DNA of 64,000 nt from Caenorhabditis elegans (GCF_000002985.6 NC_003282.8:2604001-2668000); one strand, 5' to 3'; numbered from the stretch's first letter, positions 35,501 to 46,491 are shown. The notes: generated from the letters alone by a model not told the origin. Program-made: numbers and translations.

Positions 35501-37010
35501 ATGGTATTCTCCCAACCAATAAGAGCACCATCACACCACCTGACGCCACAAATTTGTATTTTGGTTATTTCTAATCAAATTTCTCAAATTTTCGGGGGTT
35601 CTTTTCTTCTTTTTGTCCTTTTTGAAAGCCGTACCGAATCACATCGCTAATCTCCTGCCGAATCTTCTTCTCCTCCTTGACGCGGTGCGCGTTTTCTCTG
35701 CAAAAATTGGGAATTTAGGTCTAAAAATTTATGAAAATTACGAAATTTGACCTTAGAAAAGTTGAAAATTGGCCCTGAAACCCTGAAATTGCCCTTACAA
35801 AAAGAAACTTCCCATGCCGGGAATCGAAACCGGGCCGCGTGGGTGAAAACCACGAATCCTAACCACTAGACCACATAGGATCCAAAAACTGAGGGCGCGA
35901 GTGCATAGACATGCCGGTGGGGGCCAGGGATTTATCGATTTATCGATTTTTTTTTCGCTTTTTTTTTCAGTTTTTTGCAAATTAAGCATCTCCTTGACCT
36001 CTCTGCTTCCGGCTGAGCACACCTGTTATGCTTCTGAAGACTCTCCTCTTGGTATAATGTCTATTGCGTCATCATAGGGCGGTTGCCGGAGCACTTGAGA
36101 GTCAAGAGGTTTTTGTTGTTGAAAGGGATTATGAGACAATGAGAAATGTATACATATCACACCTTTTTGAGGGGGTTTGTGATGCAATTAGTGGGTTTCA
36201 GTGAGAATTTTGAAACAAAAAAATCCGAAAAAAATGCTGAAAATTAATCAAAACGTGCGAAAATTTGTAACTTCTATCGGTAAATTTCCAATTTTTAAAG
36301 AAATTCTCAAGAAAAAATCAATTTATTGCTCCGGAAAAGCTGAGAGTAACCTAAAAATTGAGACAATTCAGTTAAAAAACTTCAAAAACGCGCCAATAAT
36401 TAGGAGATTTTAATCGCAAAACTTGGCCAATTTCAACAATTTCAACAGGAAAAATGACCATTCTGAAGATTTTTTCAGCCAAATTCCCCAGTTTTAGCGG
36501 AAAAAATTGAGCTTGACGCCGGATTTTGCAGCTTTGAGCCAGTTTTCAAACGATTTCGTACCCTTCCTCGGCCAAATTCTCTGTATGAATATCGAATTGC
36601 CATCTTTCCACGACTTCCTTCGTCTTCACCTCGGAAATCACCATCACCAACCGTTTCAGCTGTCTTTTCGCGAGCCAATCTGCAAACTTCAGATGATTTT
36701 AACGCTGAAATTCGAATTTCCCCCGCCGCCGCAAAAAAATTACATTCAACTTGCTGCAAAAGTGGATCCATGAACGCTTGGAGCTTCTTCTCATGAGCCA
36801 CCCACAGTGTGAGCCCGTACTTCTTCTCACGCTTGAAACTGTCTGATGGATAAAGCGCACGTTGATAGAGAATGCTGTTAAGGCCGAAATCTGAAATAAA
36901 AAACGATAAAATCGCGAATTTTTGCAGGGGAAAACCGTACGGAAGAACTCTTTGACGAGTTGGGCAGATCCTTTGAGGGAAATCGCGTTTTGTGTCTTTA
37001 CATCCGTCAT
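32550..37010 (-). CDS. mdf-2: MAD2 spindle-checkpoint HORMA protein
   Basis: Six minus-strand exons (37010-36941, 36890-36751, 36686-36562, 35697-35635, 33686-33545, 32621-32550) give 203 residues, the usual MAD2 size. The alignment to MAD2 is continuous: ISLKGSAQLVKEFF, FGLNSILYQRALYPSDSF, KKYGLTLWV, VVERWQFDI, RQITASVSFLPLLEEP, SFDVLIYT and EDWTESG. The final exon VQLRSFSTSVHSVNTN forms the mobile safety-belt end. It inhibits Cdc20/FZY-1 until kinetochores attach. Exon 3 needs an unusual acceptor ending AAG (CATCTGAAG|TTT) to keep frame and alignment. A GCAG nearby is out of frame. A trans-splice acceptor precedes the ATG. Introns 3, 4 and 5 carry a tRNA gene, a foldback element and seven copies of a 90-bp repeat. 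Confidence 0.93.
32701..35215. repeat. ~90-bp palindromic repeat family in mdf-2 introns 4 and 5 (seven copies)
   Basis: Copies at about 32701-32792, 32968-33058, 33205-33298, 33440-33526, 34618-34700, 34868-34945 and 35145-35212. Each reads roughly AGCTCAAAAT(T/G)GCGTAAAAT, then (T)GGGTTACTGTAG, TCGGTGTTTGCGTAC and CTACAGTAACCCGAAA, so the TTACTGTAG and CTACAGTAA parts can pair. Further copies lie at 51640-51690 and 52150-52230 in the receptor-like gene. All mdf-2 copies have the same orientation, which suggests local amplification. Confidence 0.75.
33704..34495. mobile_element. Palindromic foldback DNA element, copy 2 (in mdf-2 intron 4)
   Basis: A 792-bp inverted repeat starting CACTACAACTTTTTCCTC and ending GAGGAAAAAGTTGCAGTG. 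It matches copy 1 along its length. It lies between mdf-2 exons 5 and 4, only 17 bases from the exon 5 acceptor side. Confidence 0.85.
35809..35880 (-). tRNA. tRNA-Glu (anticodon UUC)
   Basis: Seventy-two bases on the minus strand fold into a complete cloverleaf. The acceptor stem TCCTATG pairs with CATGGGA (one G-T pair). The D arm is TGGTCTAGTGGTTAGGA, the anticodon arm has loop TTTTCAC giving anticodon TTC, and the T arm holds GGTTTCGATTCCC, followed by the discriminator A. It lies within mdf-2 intron 3 in the same orientation as the host gene. The internal A and B boxes are intact. Confidence 0.88.
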
Positions 37011-37311
37011 TTCTGATGAATTCCCTGCAAAATAACGATAAAAACTGATTAAAAATCGAAGAAAAATGACCGAAAACGCGCCGCAAACAGTTTAAGATTC
37101 GAATTCTCCCGCCGAAACAATTGCACGAGAAACGCGCCAATAAACATCACGAAACGCGCCAGCAAGCGTCCAAGGCACATATCGATTTTTCTCGCGACTC
37201 GGAAAAGAAATTAATTAAAAATCTCGAAAATCATCGATTTTCATTGTTTCTTTCAGTTTTTTCATTGATTTTTTGGTAAAATAATTGATAAATAAGTTTT
37301 TTTTTTCAGAA
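37011..37311. promoter_or_regulatory. Shared divergent promoter region of mdf-2 and the NDUFV3-like gene
   Basis: Three hundred bases separate the two start codons. On the minus strand an acceptor (TTATTTTGCAG) lies 17 bases before the mdf-2 ATG. On the plus strand TTTTTTTCAG lies two bases before the other ATG. Both transcripts are therefore probably trans-spliced, and their start sites must lie inside this short gap. Confidence 0.55.
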
Positions 37312-38019
37312 ATGAACCGCTTGATGGTTATTTCGGCTCGTCGGATGGCGTCGGCGGCTCCAAAAACGAGCACCGGAATCGAGCACGCAGAGAAGGCCAG
37401 ACAGGTCGCTGGTATGGCTTTCTGAAACTCTAAACTAGATAATAATCCGTCATAATATTGTATTGAAAAAGTTTAAGCCAAAAAATTCCTTAAAAATAGC
37501 TGAAAAAGTTGAATTTTTGCGGAAATGGCACGAAAATTCGATGTTTCCCGTAAAATCACTGAAATATTTGATTTTTTGCATTAGAACTTGTGAATAGCTA
37601 AATTTTTAGTTACAATTTCATTGAAAAAAGCTAGTTTCTGCAAAAAATGTCGATTTTTCGCCATTTTTCTTGTTAAAATCGATTTTAGCCGAAAATATTC
37701 TGATTAAACATTAAAAATGAGCAGAATATCGATTTTTGTCAGAAAAAAAAACTATGAAAAGTCTAATTTTCTGGAAAAATGTGCATTTTTCTAGAAAAAA
37801 AATCGAATTTCAGACAAGTTTTTCCCAATTTCCATCCAATTTCCACGCAAAATCTCTCAATTTTCAGGCGGAAAACCCGATTGGTCACTGTACAAATGCG
37901 ACGAATACCTGAAATTCGACAAATACTCGTACGCTCACGCCGAAATCACCATGAACAAGGATCGTGTCGTTCAGCCGTCCTACAAGAAGGCCGACGTTCT
38001 TCCGAAAGTTCGAGCTTAA
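37312..38019 (+). CDS. Complex I small subunit, NDUFV3-like
   Basis: Two exons (37312-37411, 37868-38019) give 83 residues. The first 20 or so residues are basic and free of acids (MNRLMVISARRMASAAPKTS), as in a mitochondrial import sequence. The remainder, PDWSLYKCDEYLKFDKYSYA followed by MNKDRVVQPSYKK, resembles the short 10-kDa form of NDUFV3 in having a YK...Y.Y block and a basic residue before QPS. NDUFV3 is an accessory subunit of the flavoprotein (NADH-oxidising) module of complex I. I recall the gene as Y69A2AR.3. The family match is short, so the call is moderate. Confidence 0.7.
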
Positions 38020-38986
38020 TCTTTTTTCGACATTTTCTGTGTGAAAAATAGAGTTTTCGGTGGATTTTATCATTTTTTTTGTGTAGATTTTTCGTATAAA
38101 TATGAGTTTTTACATAGATTTTTTAATTTTATTGATTTCATGGCTGTTTCCATGCTTAATTATCTAGTAACAAGTCGTTGAAAAACGAAAAAAACACAAC
38201 GATGCTCCGATGTTCCGCACGTGCATGTTGTTTATCATTGCTCAAAAAATGGCGGTTTTTCGAATTTTTTTTGTGAATTTTTGCTGTTTTTCCGCCTAAA
38301 AAAATAAATTTTAACACAATAATAAGCCGAAGCACAATTTTTCTTTAATGCCTGCTCGTTCCCACGGTGATTGCCGCCACAAGGGATTACCTAGCAGCGA
38401 GTTTCCATGGTGATGGGCGTCGCTAGCTTTTGTTCAGAGAAGCAGATGTCATATTCATTGAATTTTTAATTTTTTCAATCAAAATCGCATTATTTTCGAG
38501 AGATTCGAGGGAAAAATCGAAAAAATTGCAAAATTTTGATCGAAATTGTTGATTTTCATTATTTTTCGCAATTACTTCAATGAAAAATCACTTCAAAATG
38601 ACCAAAAATGGTGTTTCGATGCAAATAATAAGGGTTTTTTTTTCAGAATAAGCTAGTGAAAAAAAAAAAATCGAATTTTCACTATTTTTCTCCTCGTTTC
38701 TTTGATTCTGCCATAAATACGATTGGAGAGAGTAAAATCTGAAATTTTTCCGAAAACCAGTTAAAATTCTGTTATTTTTCAACAAAAACCGTAAAAAAAA
38801 TCATTAAAAACCTCGGAAAAAAAGTAATTTTTCGCTTTTTTTAAAACAATTTTTAACGATGCTCCGAAATCCCGCATGCGCGTGCTGTTTAGCATCACAA
38901 AAATTCGCGATTTTTTGAATTGTTCGATCCTGAAATTGCATTTTTTCTCGTAAATAATTAATTTTTCATGATTTTCAGGCAATTCC
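38020..38986. other. Intergenic region upstream of ric-8
   Basis: No exon seen. It holds two copies (about 38199-38237 and 38856-38893) of a 40-bp motif containing GATGCTCCGA and TGTTTA, related to intronic copies at 7141 and 20930. It ends in a trans-splice acceptor (GATTTTCAG) nine bases before the ric-8 ATG. Confidence 0.6.
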
Positions 38987-41900
38987 ATGTCTGAAGAACT
39001 ACATTCCGACCTGATTGCGTCGATTTTCGGCGGGAAGCCTGCCAAAATCGAGGAATTCTTCTCGAAATGGAATTTCGCGAACGCCGCTGTCTCAAAATTC
39101 GATATGGCGAACTCGGCAAAGAATGTGAGAGATTTTAATTAATTAGTTTTTGCAATAAATTTCCAGTTTTCAGGAGCTCGGAGACCGGATTTGTGAGGTT
39201 ATAGAAAACGGAGAGCTGACCCACGTGCTGCTGGAGACGATAAAGATTTTGAGTAGGGAAAAAGATGGATTGGAGGTAGGGAAATACTACGCAATTTTGA
39301 ACTGAAAATTCGGATTTTTCAGCTAAAAAACTAAAAAACCCCAATTTTCCCAATTTCCAGGGCCTCCTGAACGACCCGCTCTGCGATAAAATCCTCGCCT
39401 TCGCGGAACTCTCGTCAAACGAAAATAACTCGAAAACTGTCCACAGTAAGGCAATTTTGAGCCTAAAAATTCTCGAATTTCCCGCCAAAAATCATAATTT
39501 CAGCACTAATGGAGGCGCAAAAATGTCTAATCAACACTTTGTTTCACTCACAACGAATGAGAGATCGATTTTAGTGAGTTTTCAATTGAAAAATCGATTT
39601 TAAAGTGATTTTTTGCATAGGAAAGTGTAAAAAATCCTTTAAAAGTGGAAAAAAAGGTTATTTTCCGAAAAAAAAATTAGAAAAAAATCTATAAAATCTG
39701 ATTTTTAATTGAATTTCTAAGAAAATTAGCTAAAAATTAGAAAAAAAACACGATTTTTGCAGTGCAAACCCGAAAACTGGTGAAAATTTGCAATTTTTCC
39801 TCGGAGAATTCGAGGAAAACCGCCGAAAAACGTCGTCAATCGATTGGATTCGCCTTCTGAATCCGGTTCAAGCCGCCGAAATTTGGTATTTCTATCATCG
39901 GATCGCTTTTATTGCAACTGCATTGGGCAGGGAATTTCAGGTGCTCGAAACGACACGAAAAATTTGAATTTTTTGACACAAAAATGACCCGAATTTTGGA
40001 GAAAACTCGTGTAAAATCGGCAGAAAAATCGAGCGTTTTTTACTGGAAATACACATATTTTTCGAGTTTTGAGCGATGCCACGCGTTGCGGTTGCGTCGC
40101 GGTTCAATAAATTCAGATTTCTCAGAAAAAATTTGAATTTTCTGCCTGAAAAAACCGATTTTTGTGTGATTTTTATCGGCAAATTTAGTTTTTAAAAACT
40201 GTGGACCGCGCGTTGCGGTCGCGTCGCGGTTCGAAATTTTTTTTATTATTTCAGATTTTTTTTTACAAAAAATTTTGGAAAACATAAAAATTATAGGTTT
40301 TTAATCAATTTTTACAAAAAATAAATTTTTTTATTTCAATTTTTATGAGAAAATCTGCGAATATTCATGAAAATTTTTAGTTTTTTTGTGAAAAACTAAT
40401 TTTTTTTTTGCAGAAAAACTGGGCCAACGACCCAAAAACCATTGATTCTCTGCTTTTGGCCGTCGAAATTTGCACAAATCGATCAGAAAACAGCACTCAG
40501 GATATAAATCGAGCTACCGAGGCGTTGAAGACGTTTTTCAACGTTTTTTGCCATTTTCACGGAGATGTGAAGGCTATTGATCATGTAAAAATTCAAAAAA
40601 AAAAAAAAAACTGAAATACCAAAATTTATACCTTAAAAATGCGATTTTTTGAATTTTTTAAAACTTTTTTTTTTTAAACTACAAAAATTCGAGTTTTTAA
40701 CTTGAAATTCCAAATTAAAAAAAAAAATTCATATAAAAACTTCCAATTTTCGTACGATTAATCGGTGAAATTTTCCGGTTTTTCAGGAATTTTCATTGAA
40801 AAATATCAAAAATCCAAAAATGACGATTTTCTATAGAAATCGTCATAAAAAATGCAATTTTTTGAGATTTTTGAGGTTTTTTTAGATTAAAAAAAAGATA
40901 AAAATCATCGATTTTCGTTTTATTTTCATTTTTTTTAAATCATGAAATATCACTCTATTTTTATTTTCCAAAAAAACAAATTAATTTAATATATAATTAT
41001 ATATCATATTTTTTTTGAATTGAGCAGAAAAATTCTGAGAAACTTCCTGAAATTGGCCCAAAAAATAAAAAATAAATTAAAAATTTGCGAAAAAAAAATT
41101 TCTTTTTTTTTCGCTTTTTTCGCATTTTTTCTGAATTTTCGTTTTTTTTCAGCTTTAAATTCTCGTGAAAATTCTTCTAAATTGCGGTAAATTTTGTAAA
41201 ATTATCTAGGAATGTCAGAATTTTTTAAAATTTTTTTAAAGCACATTTCTGAAAAAATTCATTTATTTTTCAAATTTTTAACCCCAAAAGTATCAAAAAT
41301 TCCATAAAAAATGTCAAAGTTTTGCTACAAATTACGACGAAAAAAAGTTTTTTTTTTCAGAAAAACGCGGCAAAAACGTGCCAAATCCTTCGTGACGCAA
41401 TTTGCTCCGATGTGCTCACCGATGACGTCGTTCAATCTGCAATTCATTGCTTATCAGTTCCACCACTACCAATGGTCCTCTCAGTACTTTGTGGAAAAAA
41501 TTCAAAAAATAACGGAGGAGAAAACGAGGAGGAGAAATTCTTTGTTGAGGAACTTAGCAATATGCAGCTCACCGAGGCAATTCTCATGCATTTGGATAAG
41601 CAACTAACAAAAGTCGTTGCTCTACTGCTCAATGATGCTCCAAATCAGCAGCAGAATCCAATGTTGTCGGCAGAAGCTTCAACACTTACAGATCTTGTTG
41701 GACCATATTTTCAAGTTCTCGCTAGGCTTTGTACGGATAGTAAATATGTTCGCAGATATTGTAGAATTCGGGTTCGTGAAAAAAAAAACACTTGATAGGG
41801 AAATTTTGAAAATTTCACTGCAACTTTTTCCTCACGAGGGACGAGGAAAAGTGGTTTCTAGGCCATGGCCGAGGGGCCGACAAGTTTCAGCGGCCATTTA

Positions 41901-44900
41901 TCTTGCTTTGTTTTCCGCCTGTTTTCTTTCGTTTTTCACTGATTTTTTTCGTTTTTTTCTTAAGAAAACTGATAAATAAATATTTTTTGCAGATGCTAAA
42001 ACAATTTCCAAGTAAAAAAATTATGTATTCAGTGGGCAAGTAGCGGATGTGCGAAAATCTCGACTTTTTCACCAAAAAAGTTGAATTTTGGAAACCTCAA
42101 AACTTTTTCAGCGGTCTCGTTATGAAAATCAGGTAGTCTCAGCATTTAAGCAGCATATGTATTATGTTTCAGAAAAAGTTTAGGTTTTGTATTCCCGTAA
42201 TCCATCATATTACAATGCCCACTTTCACCGCTGCTTGCCCACTGAATACATAAATTTTTTCACTTGGAAATTGTTTTAGCATCTGCAAAAAATATTTATT
42301 TTCAGTTTTAATAAGAAAAAACGGGAAAAAGCTGTGAAAAACAAAAGAAAACAGGCGGAAAACAAAGCAAGATAAATGGCCGCTGAAACTTGTCGGCCCC
42401 TCGGCCATGGCCTAGAAACCACTTTTCCTCGTCCCTCGTGAGGAAAAAGTTGCAGTGTTGATAGGGAAATTTTGAAAATTTGAAAAAAATTCAAGACATT
42501 TTATAAAAAATTTAAAAAAAAATCTTCCGCCTCTATGAAAAAAAAATGATCTGATTTAAAAAAACATTTTTCACAAAATACATCAGTAAAATTATTAAAG
42601 ATGGGGTACCGAAATCCGGGAAATATTTTTAATTGACTCCAAATTTTTCCCTGATTCCGAATTTCGATGTGAAAAAATTCAAAAAAAATTCCCTGATTTT
42701 CTATTTGGGCTTCAAATCGCGCATTTCATTTGTGCACCCATGAACTTTTTTCAAATTCGCGCCGAAAAAAATTATCCCCGGAGCGCGTTTTGAAATTAAT
42801 TGAGACAAACGCGCTCCAAGGATAATTTATTTCGGCGCGAATTTGAAAAAAGTTCATGGGTGCACAAATGAACTGCGCGATTTTAGGCTCTAATATAAAA
42901 TCAAGGAAATTTTTTTGAATTTTTTCACTTAGATATTCGGAATCAGAGAGCAAATTTGGAGTCAATTAAAAAGGTATATAGAAAAATTTATTCATGTTCT
43001 GATTAAAAAATTTTTTTTTCACAAAATACACTAGTAAAATTATTAAAAAATTATATGAAAATGTCGTTTTTGAAAGCTTCAAAAAAAAATTCAAAATTTT
43101 CGAATTTTTGCAGGTAATTCCCCCACTGGTATCAGAAGAAGTGCAAAAACGGCCGGAGGAGAACAATACACTACGTGGCCGAATCGCTAGAATTATGATG
43201 CTTCCGTCGTCAACGAAAGATGTCGCCGCCGAGTTCCTTTTCATTATTTGCAAGAGATCAGGTACGAAATTAACTTAATTCAAAGTTTTTTTTTTAAGTT
43301 AGAGTACAGAAATCTGGAAAAAATTTCGAATGACTTCAAATATTCCCCTGATTCCAATAATATCTATGTGAAAAATTCAGAAAAAAAATCCCTGCGAATT
43401 TTGTGGCGCCAAAGACGCCTTGTGTGTCGATTTACGAGAATTGTGTATATTTACGAAATGTTTAATCTTTATCAGATGCTGACTTCCCCCTTTTTTCTAC
43501 GAGTTTCCCTGATTTTCGGCTATTTTTAAGGTCTATTAAGGTATAAAAAAATTTGCAAAATGTTCGGTTTTCAGTCGGAAAAAGCTTCAATTTGGATGGA
43601 TTTTCCGTCAAGGAGTGCAACCTAAGCAAATATTTCGTAAATATACACAAATCTCGTAAATCGACACAAGGCGTCTCTGGCGCCACAAAATTCGTGATTT
43701 CAATCAAGCTTGAAATATAAAATCAGGGAAATTTTTTTTTTGAATTTTTTCACAAAGATATTCGGAATCAATGTTGTGGCACCCGGAGGCGGCGACCGAG
43801 CCTTTAAGCCGTAACGAAGAGTGACTCGAGACCGAAGAAAGAGTATGTATAGTCTGGAAGGAGCGCTGTGGCAGTGCGGATGAATGCGGTGGTCTTGCTC
43901 CCGAGGAGACTTGAATATAGAGCTAGTGACAGAACAAATGTATAAATATATTAATTTATATAGTAATTATAAGAATTACAATACAAGAGGGAGAGAGGAT
44001 AAAGTAGGGGGAAGGCCTGGAAACTCCTTGGTTATTGGAGTTTGTCGGGTTCTCTTTGGTTATCAGAGATTGTCGGGTTCTCCTTGGATATCGGAGCAAG
44101 TACATGAATAATAGTGAGGGGCAATTACAAAGGAAAATGGGGGATGCGTCGGGAGAGAAGTGCCACGCACGACCGTTCGGCACGAGCGCAGCATCAAGAC
44201 TGAAGTGGTGGCGTCCAATGGCTGCGTATCCTGTCGTCGCTTGAGTCGTCGCGCAGCTAATGTCGCTGTGGGGCGCGAGTGTGACTCTTGTGAGAGAGCG
44301 TATGAGAGCGAGAGACGCAGAAGAAAGAATGACTTCTGCGGCTCTTTGTCATAGAAACCTCGTCTGAGAGATCTCTGAAGAGATCGTAGGACGAGACATT
44401 GTGGAATGGCTCCCCATTCCACAACAATCAAGGGAAAATTTTGAGCCAATTCAAAATATTTCCCAGATTTCGGTACTCCGCCTTCAAAAACGTCAGTTTT
44501 GGAAAATTTGTGAGGGTTTATCTTTAAAAAATTCCCTTTTTCCAGTGAATCGAATGATCAAATACCTTGGATTCGGCCACTCGGCCGGTCACCTCGCAAA
44601 TTTGGGTCTTCTCGGACAAATCAATCAACCAAAACACGCGTCGGACAGTGAGGATAGTGAAACTGAGGATTATAATCAGATTAAGGATAGGTATGCTATA
44701 CTTTTTGTGCATAAAATCCATGGAAAAAAAGAGATTTTCAGTGTAAATCCAGTGACCGGAGCAATTTATCCATCGGATCACGGAAGTGCACTTGCCGGAA
44801 TGTCTGAAGAGCAAAAAGAGTATGAAGCGATGAAGCTGGTTGATGCTATGAATCAAATGATGGAAACTGGTGAGAAATTCGGAGAAAATTGCGCGAAAAT

Positions 44901-45505
44901 TTGATGAAATTTGACATAAAATTCAGGTTTTTTGCAGCAGAAAAATCTGGAAAACAATTGGTGAAATCCCCCCAAAAAAATATAAAAAATTGCACGAAAT
45001 TTGATGAAATTCATCAAAATCGTGACGATATTTTGCAGAAAATTCTAATTTTTTGGTGTAAAATTGGAAAAATATCGAATAAACATATGAAAAAAAACTC
45101 GAAAATTGGTAAAATTCGAAAATAACCTCGAAAAATGAATATTCTTATTTTCTGAGAAAATCTCAAAAATTGGCGGAAAAATTCATAATTTGGAGCATTT
45201 TTCAAGTAAAAATTGAGAAAAAAAAATTTTACCTTAAAAATTCCGAAAAATACCGAAAATTTTATGATTTTTTAGCTTAAAAAGTTTGAAAAAATATCCA
45301 AAAATTTGGAAATTTATCGTAATTTATCAAAAATTCTCCCCGAAATTCTCTAATTTCCCCATTCATTTTTTTTTTTGCAGGAATTGTGAAGCCCGGAACC
45401 ATTGGAGATGACGGAAAAATTCGCGAAGTCAGCCATGTGTTGGAGCTCCTGAAGAATGCTCCAGAACCAGCGCCGGCTGAGAATTCGGATTCTGATGAAG
45501 AATAA
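38987..45505 (+). CDS. ric-8: RIC-8 / synembryn, G-alpha chaperone and exchange factor
   Basis: Eleven exons (38987-39124, 39174-39275, 39361-39445, 39504-39573, 39763-39940, 40414-40584, 41361-41771, 43114-43261, 44546-44690, 44742-44869, 45381-45505) give 566 residues. The protein folds as armadillo/HEAT helices that hold the Ras domain of a G-alpha subunit. In worms it acts with GOA-1, GPA-16 and EGL-30 in synaptic signalling and spindle positioning. Recognisable parts are MSEELHSDLIASIFGG at the start, VNRMIKYLGFGHSAGHLANLG, an acidic casein-kinase-type cluster SDSEDSETED, and the family tail MEETG-like METGIVKPGTIG with an acidic end NSDSDEE. Intron 9 is only 51 bases, in frame and without a stop. 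Introns 7 and 8 are enlarged by mobile elements. Confidence 0.95.
41816..42457. mobile_element. Palindromic foldback DNA element, copy 3 (in ric-8 intron 7)
   Basis: A 642-bp copy with perfect ends CACTGCAAC...GTTGCAGTG. It has lost about 150 bp of the centre, mostly from the left half, compared with copies 1 and 2. It is flanked by a 24-bp perfect direct repeat at 41792-41815 and 42458-42481. Confidence 0.88.
42603..42985. mobile_element. Foldback element of the GGGTACCGAAATC family, short copy in ric-8 intron 7
   Basis: Starts GGGGTACCGAAATCCGGGAA and shows the inner arms with GTGCACCCATGAAC and TTCAAATTCGCGCCGAA, followed by their complements. The right end is truncated after GGAGTCAATTAAAAA. 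Confidence 0.7.
43305..44490. mobile_element. Disrupted foldback element with nested insertions in ric-8 intron 8
   Basis: The outer ends (ACAGAAATCTGG at the left, GATTTCGGTACTCCG at the right) belong to the GGGTACCGAAATC family. A different palindrome fills the left part: TTTTGTGGCGCCAAAGACGC at about 43400-43460 pairs with 43635-43700. A solo LTR is inserted in the right arm (43772-44426), so at least two later insertion or exchange events hit the same element. Confidence 0.7.
43772..44426. mobile_element. Solo LTR of an LTR retrotransposon
   Basis: A 655-bp element beginning TGTTGTGGCACCCGG and ending CCATTCCACAACA, so it has the TG...CA ends and short terminal inversion (TGTTGTGG/CCACAACA) of an LTR. 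It is flanked by the 5-bp target duplication ATCAA (43767-43771 and 44427-44431). It sits exactly between TTCGG and AGGGAAAA of the foldback arm, and the uninterrupted sequence is seen in the copy at 28.8-28.9 kb. An AT-rich TATA-like part lies near 43940-43975. No internal gag/pol or second LTR is present. A 5-bp duplication suits the Gypsy or BEL/Pao groups. I cannot assign the parent Cer family. Confidence 0.9.
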
Positions 45506-46491
45506 TTATTTTTGATTTTTCCATTTTAACATTTTGAAAAAAATTCTTTTTAAAAAACCTTTAAAAATTTGAAAATAGCGAATTTTTTTTTCTATTTTTA
45601 TCTTATAACACACTACAAAATATTGTTCAAATTTTCCCTCACAGAAATTTTCAAAAAATTTCTCAAAAAGTGCCTAAAATCCTGAAATTTCCCCCTTTTT
45701 GTCTAAAAATTCACTAAAATCTTATGAATTTTCCACACAAAAAAAAGTGGAATTTTTGTATCAATTTTACCATCTGAATTTGAGAAATTACATTCAAAAA
45801 TACACAAAAACAATTTCCAAATTTTCCACATTTTTCGTTGAAAACATTTTTTACCCAAAAATCCCTCAAATTTTGAATTATTCAAAAGTTTTTCCTGACA
45901 AAATCCCCATTTTTATTGTATTTTCCCCCCTCAAAACCCCCAAAAATGGTCTAAAAATCACAATTTTCAATGTGTATATTCCCCTTTATTTCAGATCTCT
46001 CAACGCAAAATATGCCAATTTCCAAAGCTTTACCCCTTTTTTTAGTCAACTTACAGAAGTTCTCAATCTATTTTTCTTGTGAATTTTAATAAATTTTGAT
46101 ATTTATAAAGTTTGAAATATTAATTCACAAAAATATCTGCGAAAATGGCGAAAAAGTTCGATTCCCAAAAAATCGAAAATTTCCAAAATTTGCGAAAAAT
46201 CAATAATTCCCGAAATTTCCAAAAATCAATAATTCCTGAAATTATACATATTTTCCTGCAAACATCAAAAAATGAAAATGCCCGAATTTTTCAAGAAAAG
46301 TCGATTTTCAACAATGCTATCCAAAAATCGATAATTCATAATTTTTCCGGAGAACTAAAAAATCGATAAAACCAGTTATATAAAATTTAAAAATTTTTAT
46401 TTCTAAAATTTTTTTTATTCTAAAAAAAATTTATAACTTTCGCAAGAAAAAGGCACTGGAAAAAAGGATGGATGAAGAAACGAAAGGCATT
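45506..46491. other. Intergenic region between convergent ric-8 and the receptor-like gene
   Basis: AT-rich DNA. AATAAA at 46088-46093 is the likely ric-8 polyadenylation signal, which would give a 3' UTR of about 600 bases. On the other strand an AATAAA (TTTATT near 46414) could end the receptor-like transcript. No exon is seen. Confidence 0.55.

Noticed and set aside
36475-37140. 221-residue unspliced minus-strand frame across mdf-2
   Set aside because: It runs through introns in the wrong phase; the spliced model matches MAD2 throughout.
44156-44300. Open frames inside the solo LTR
   Set aside because: Short, overlapping on both strands and without retroviral-type domains; LTRs are non-coding.
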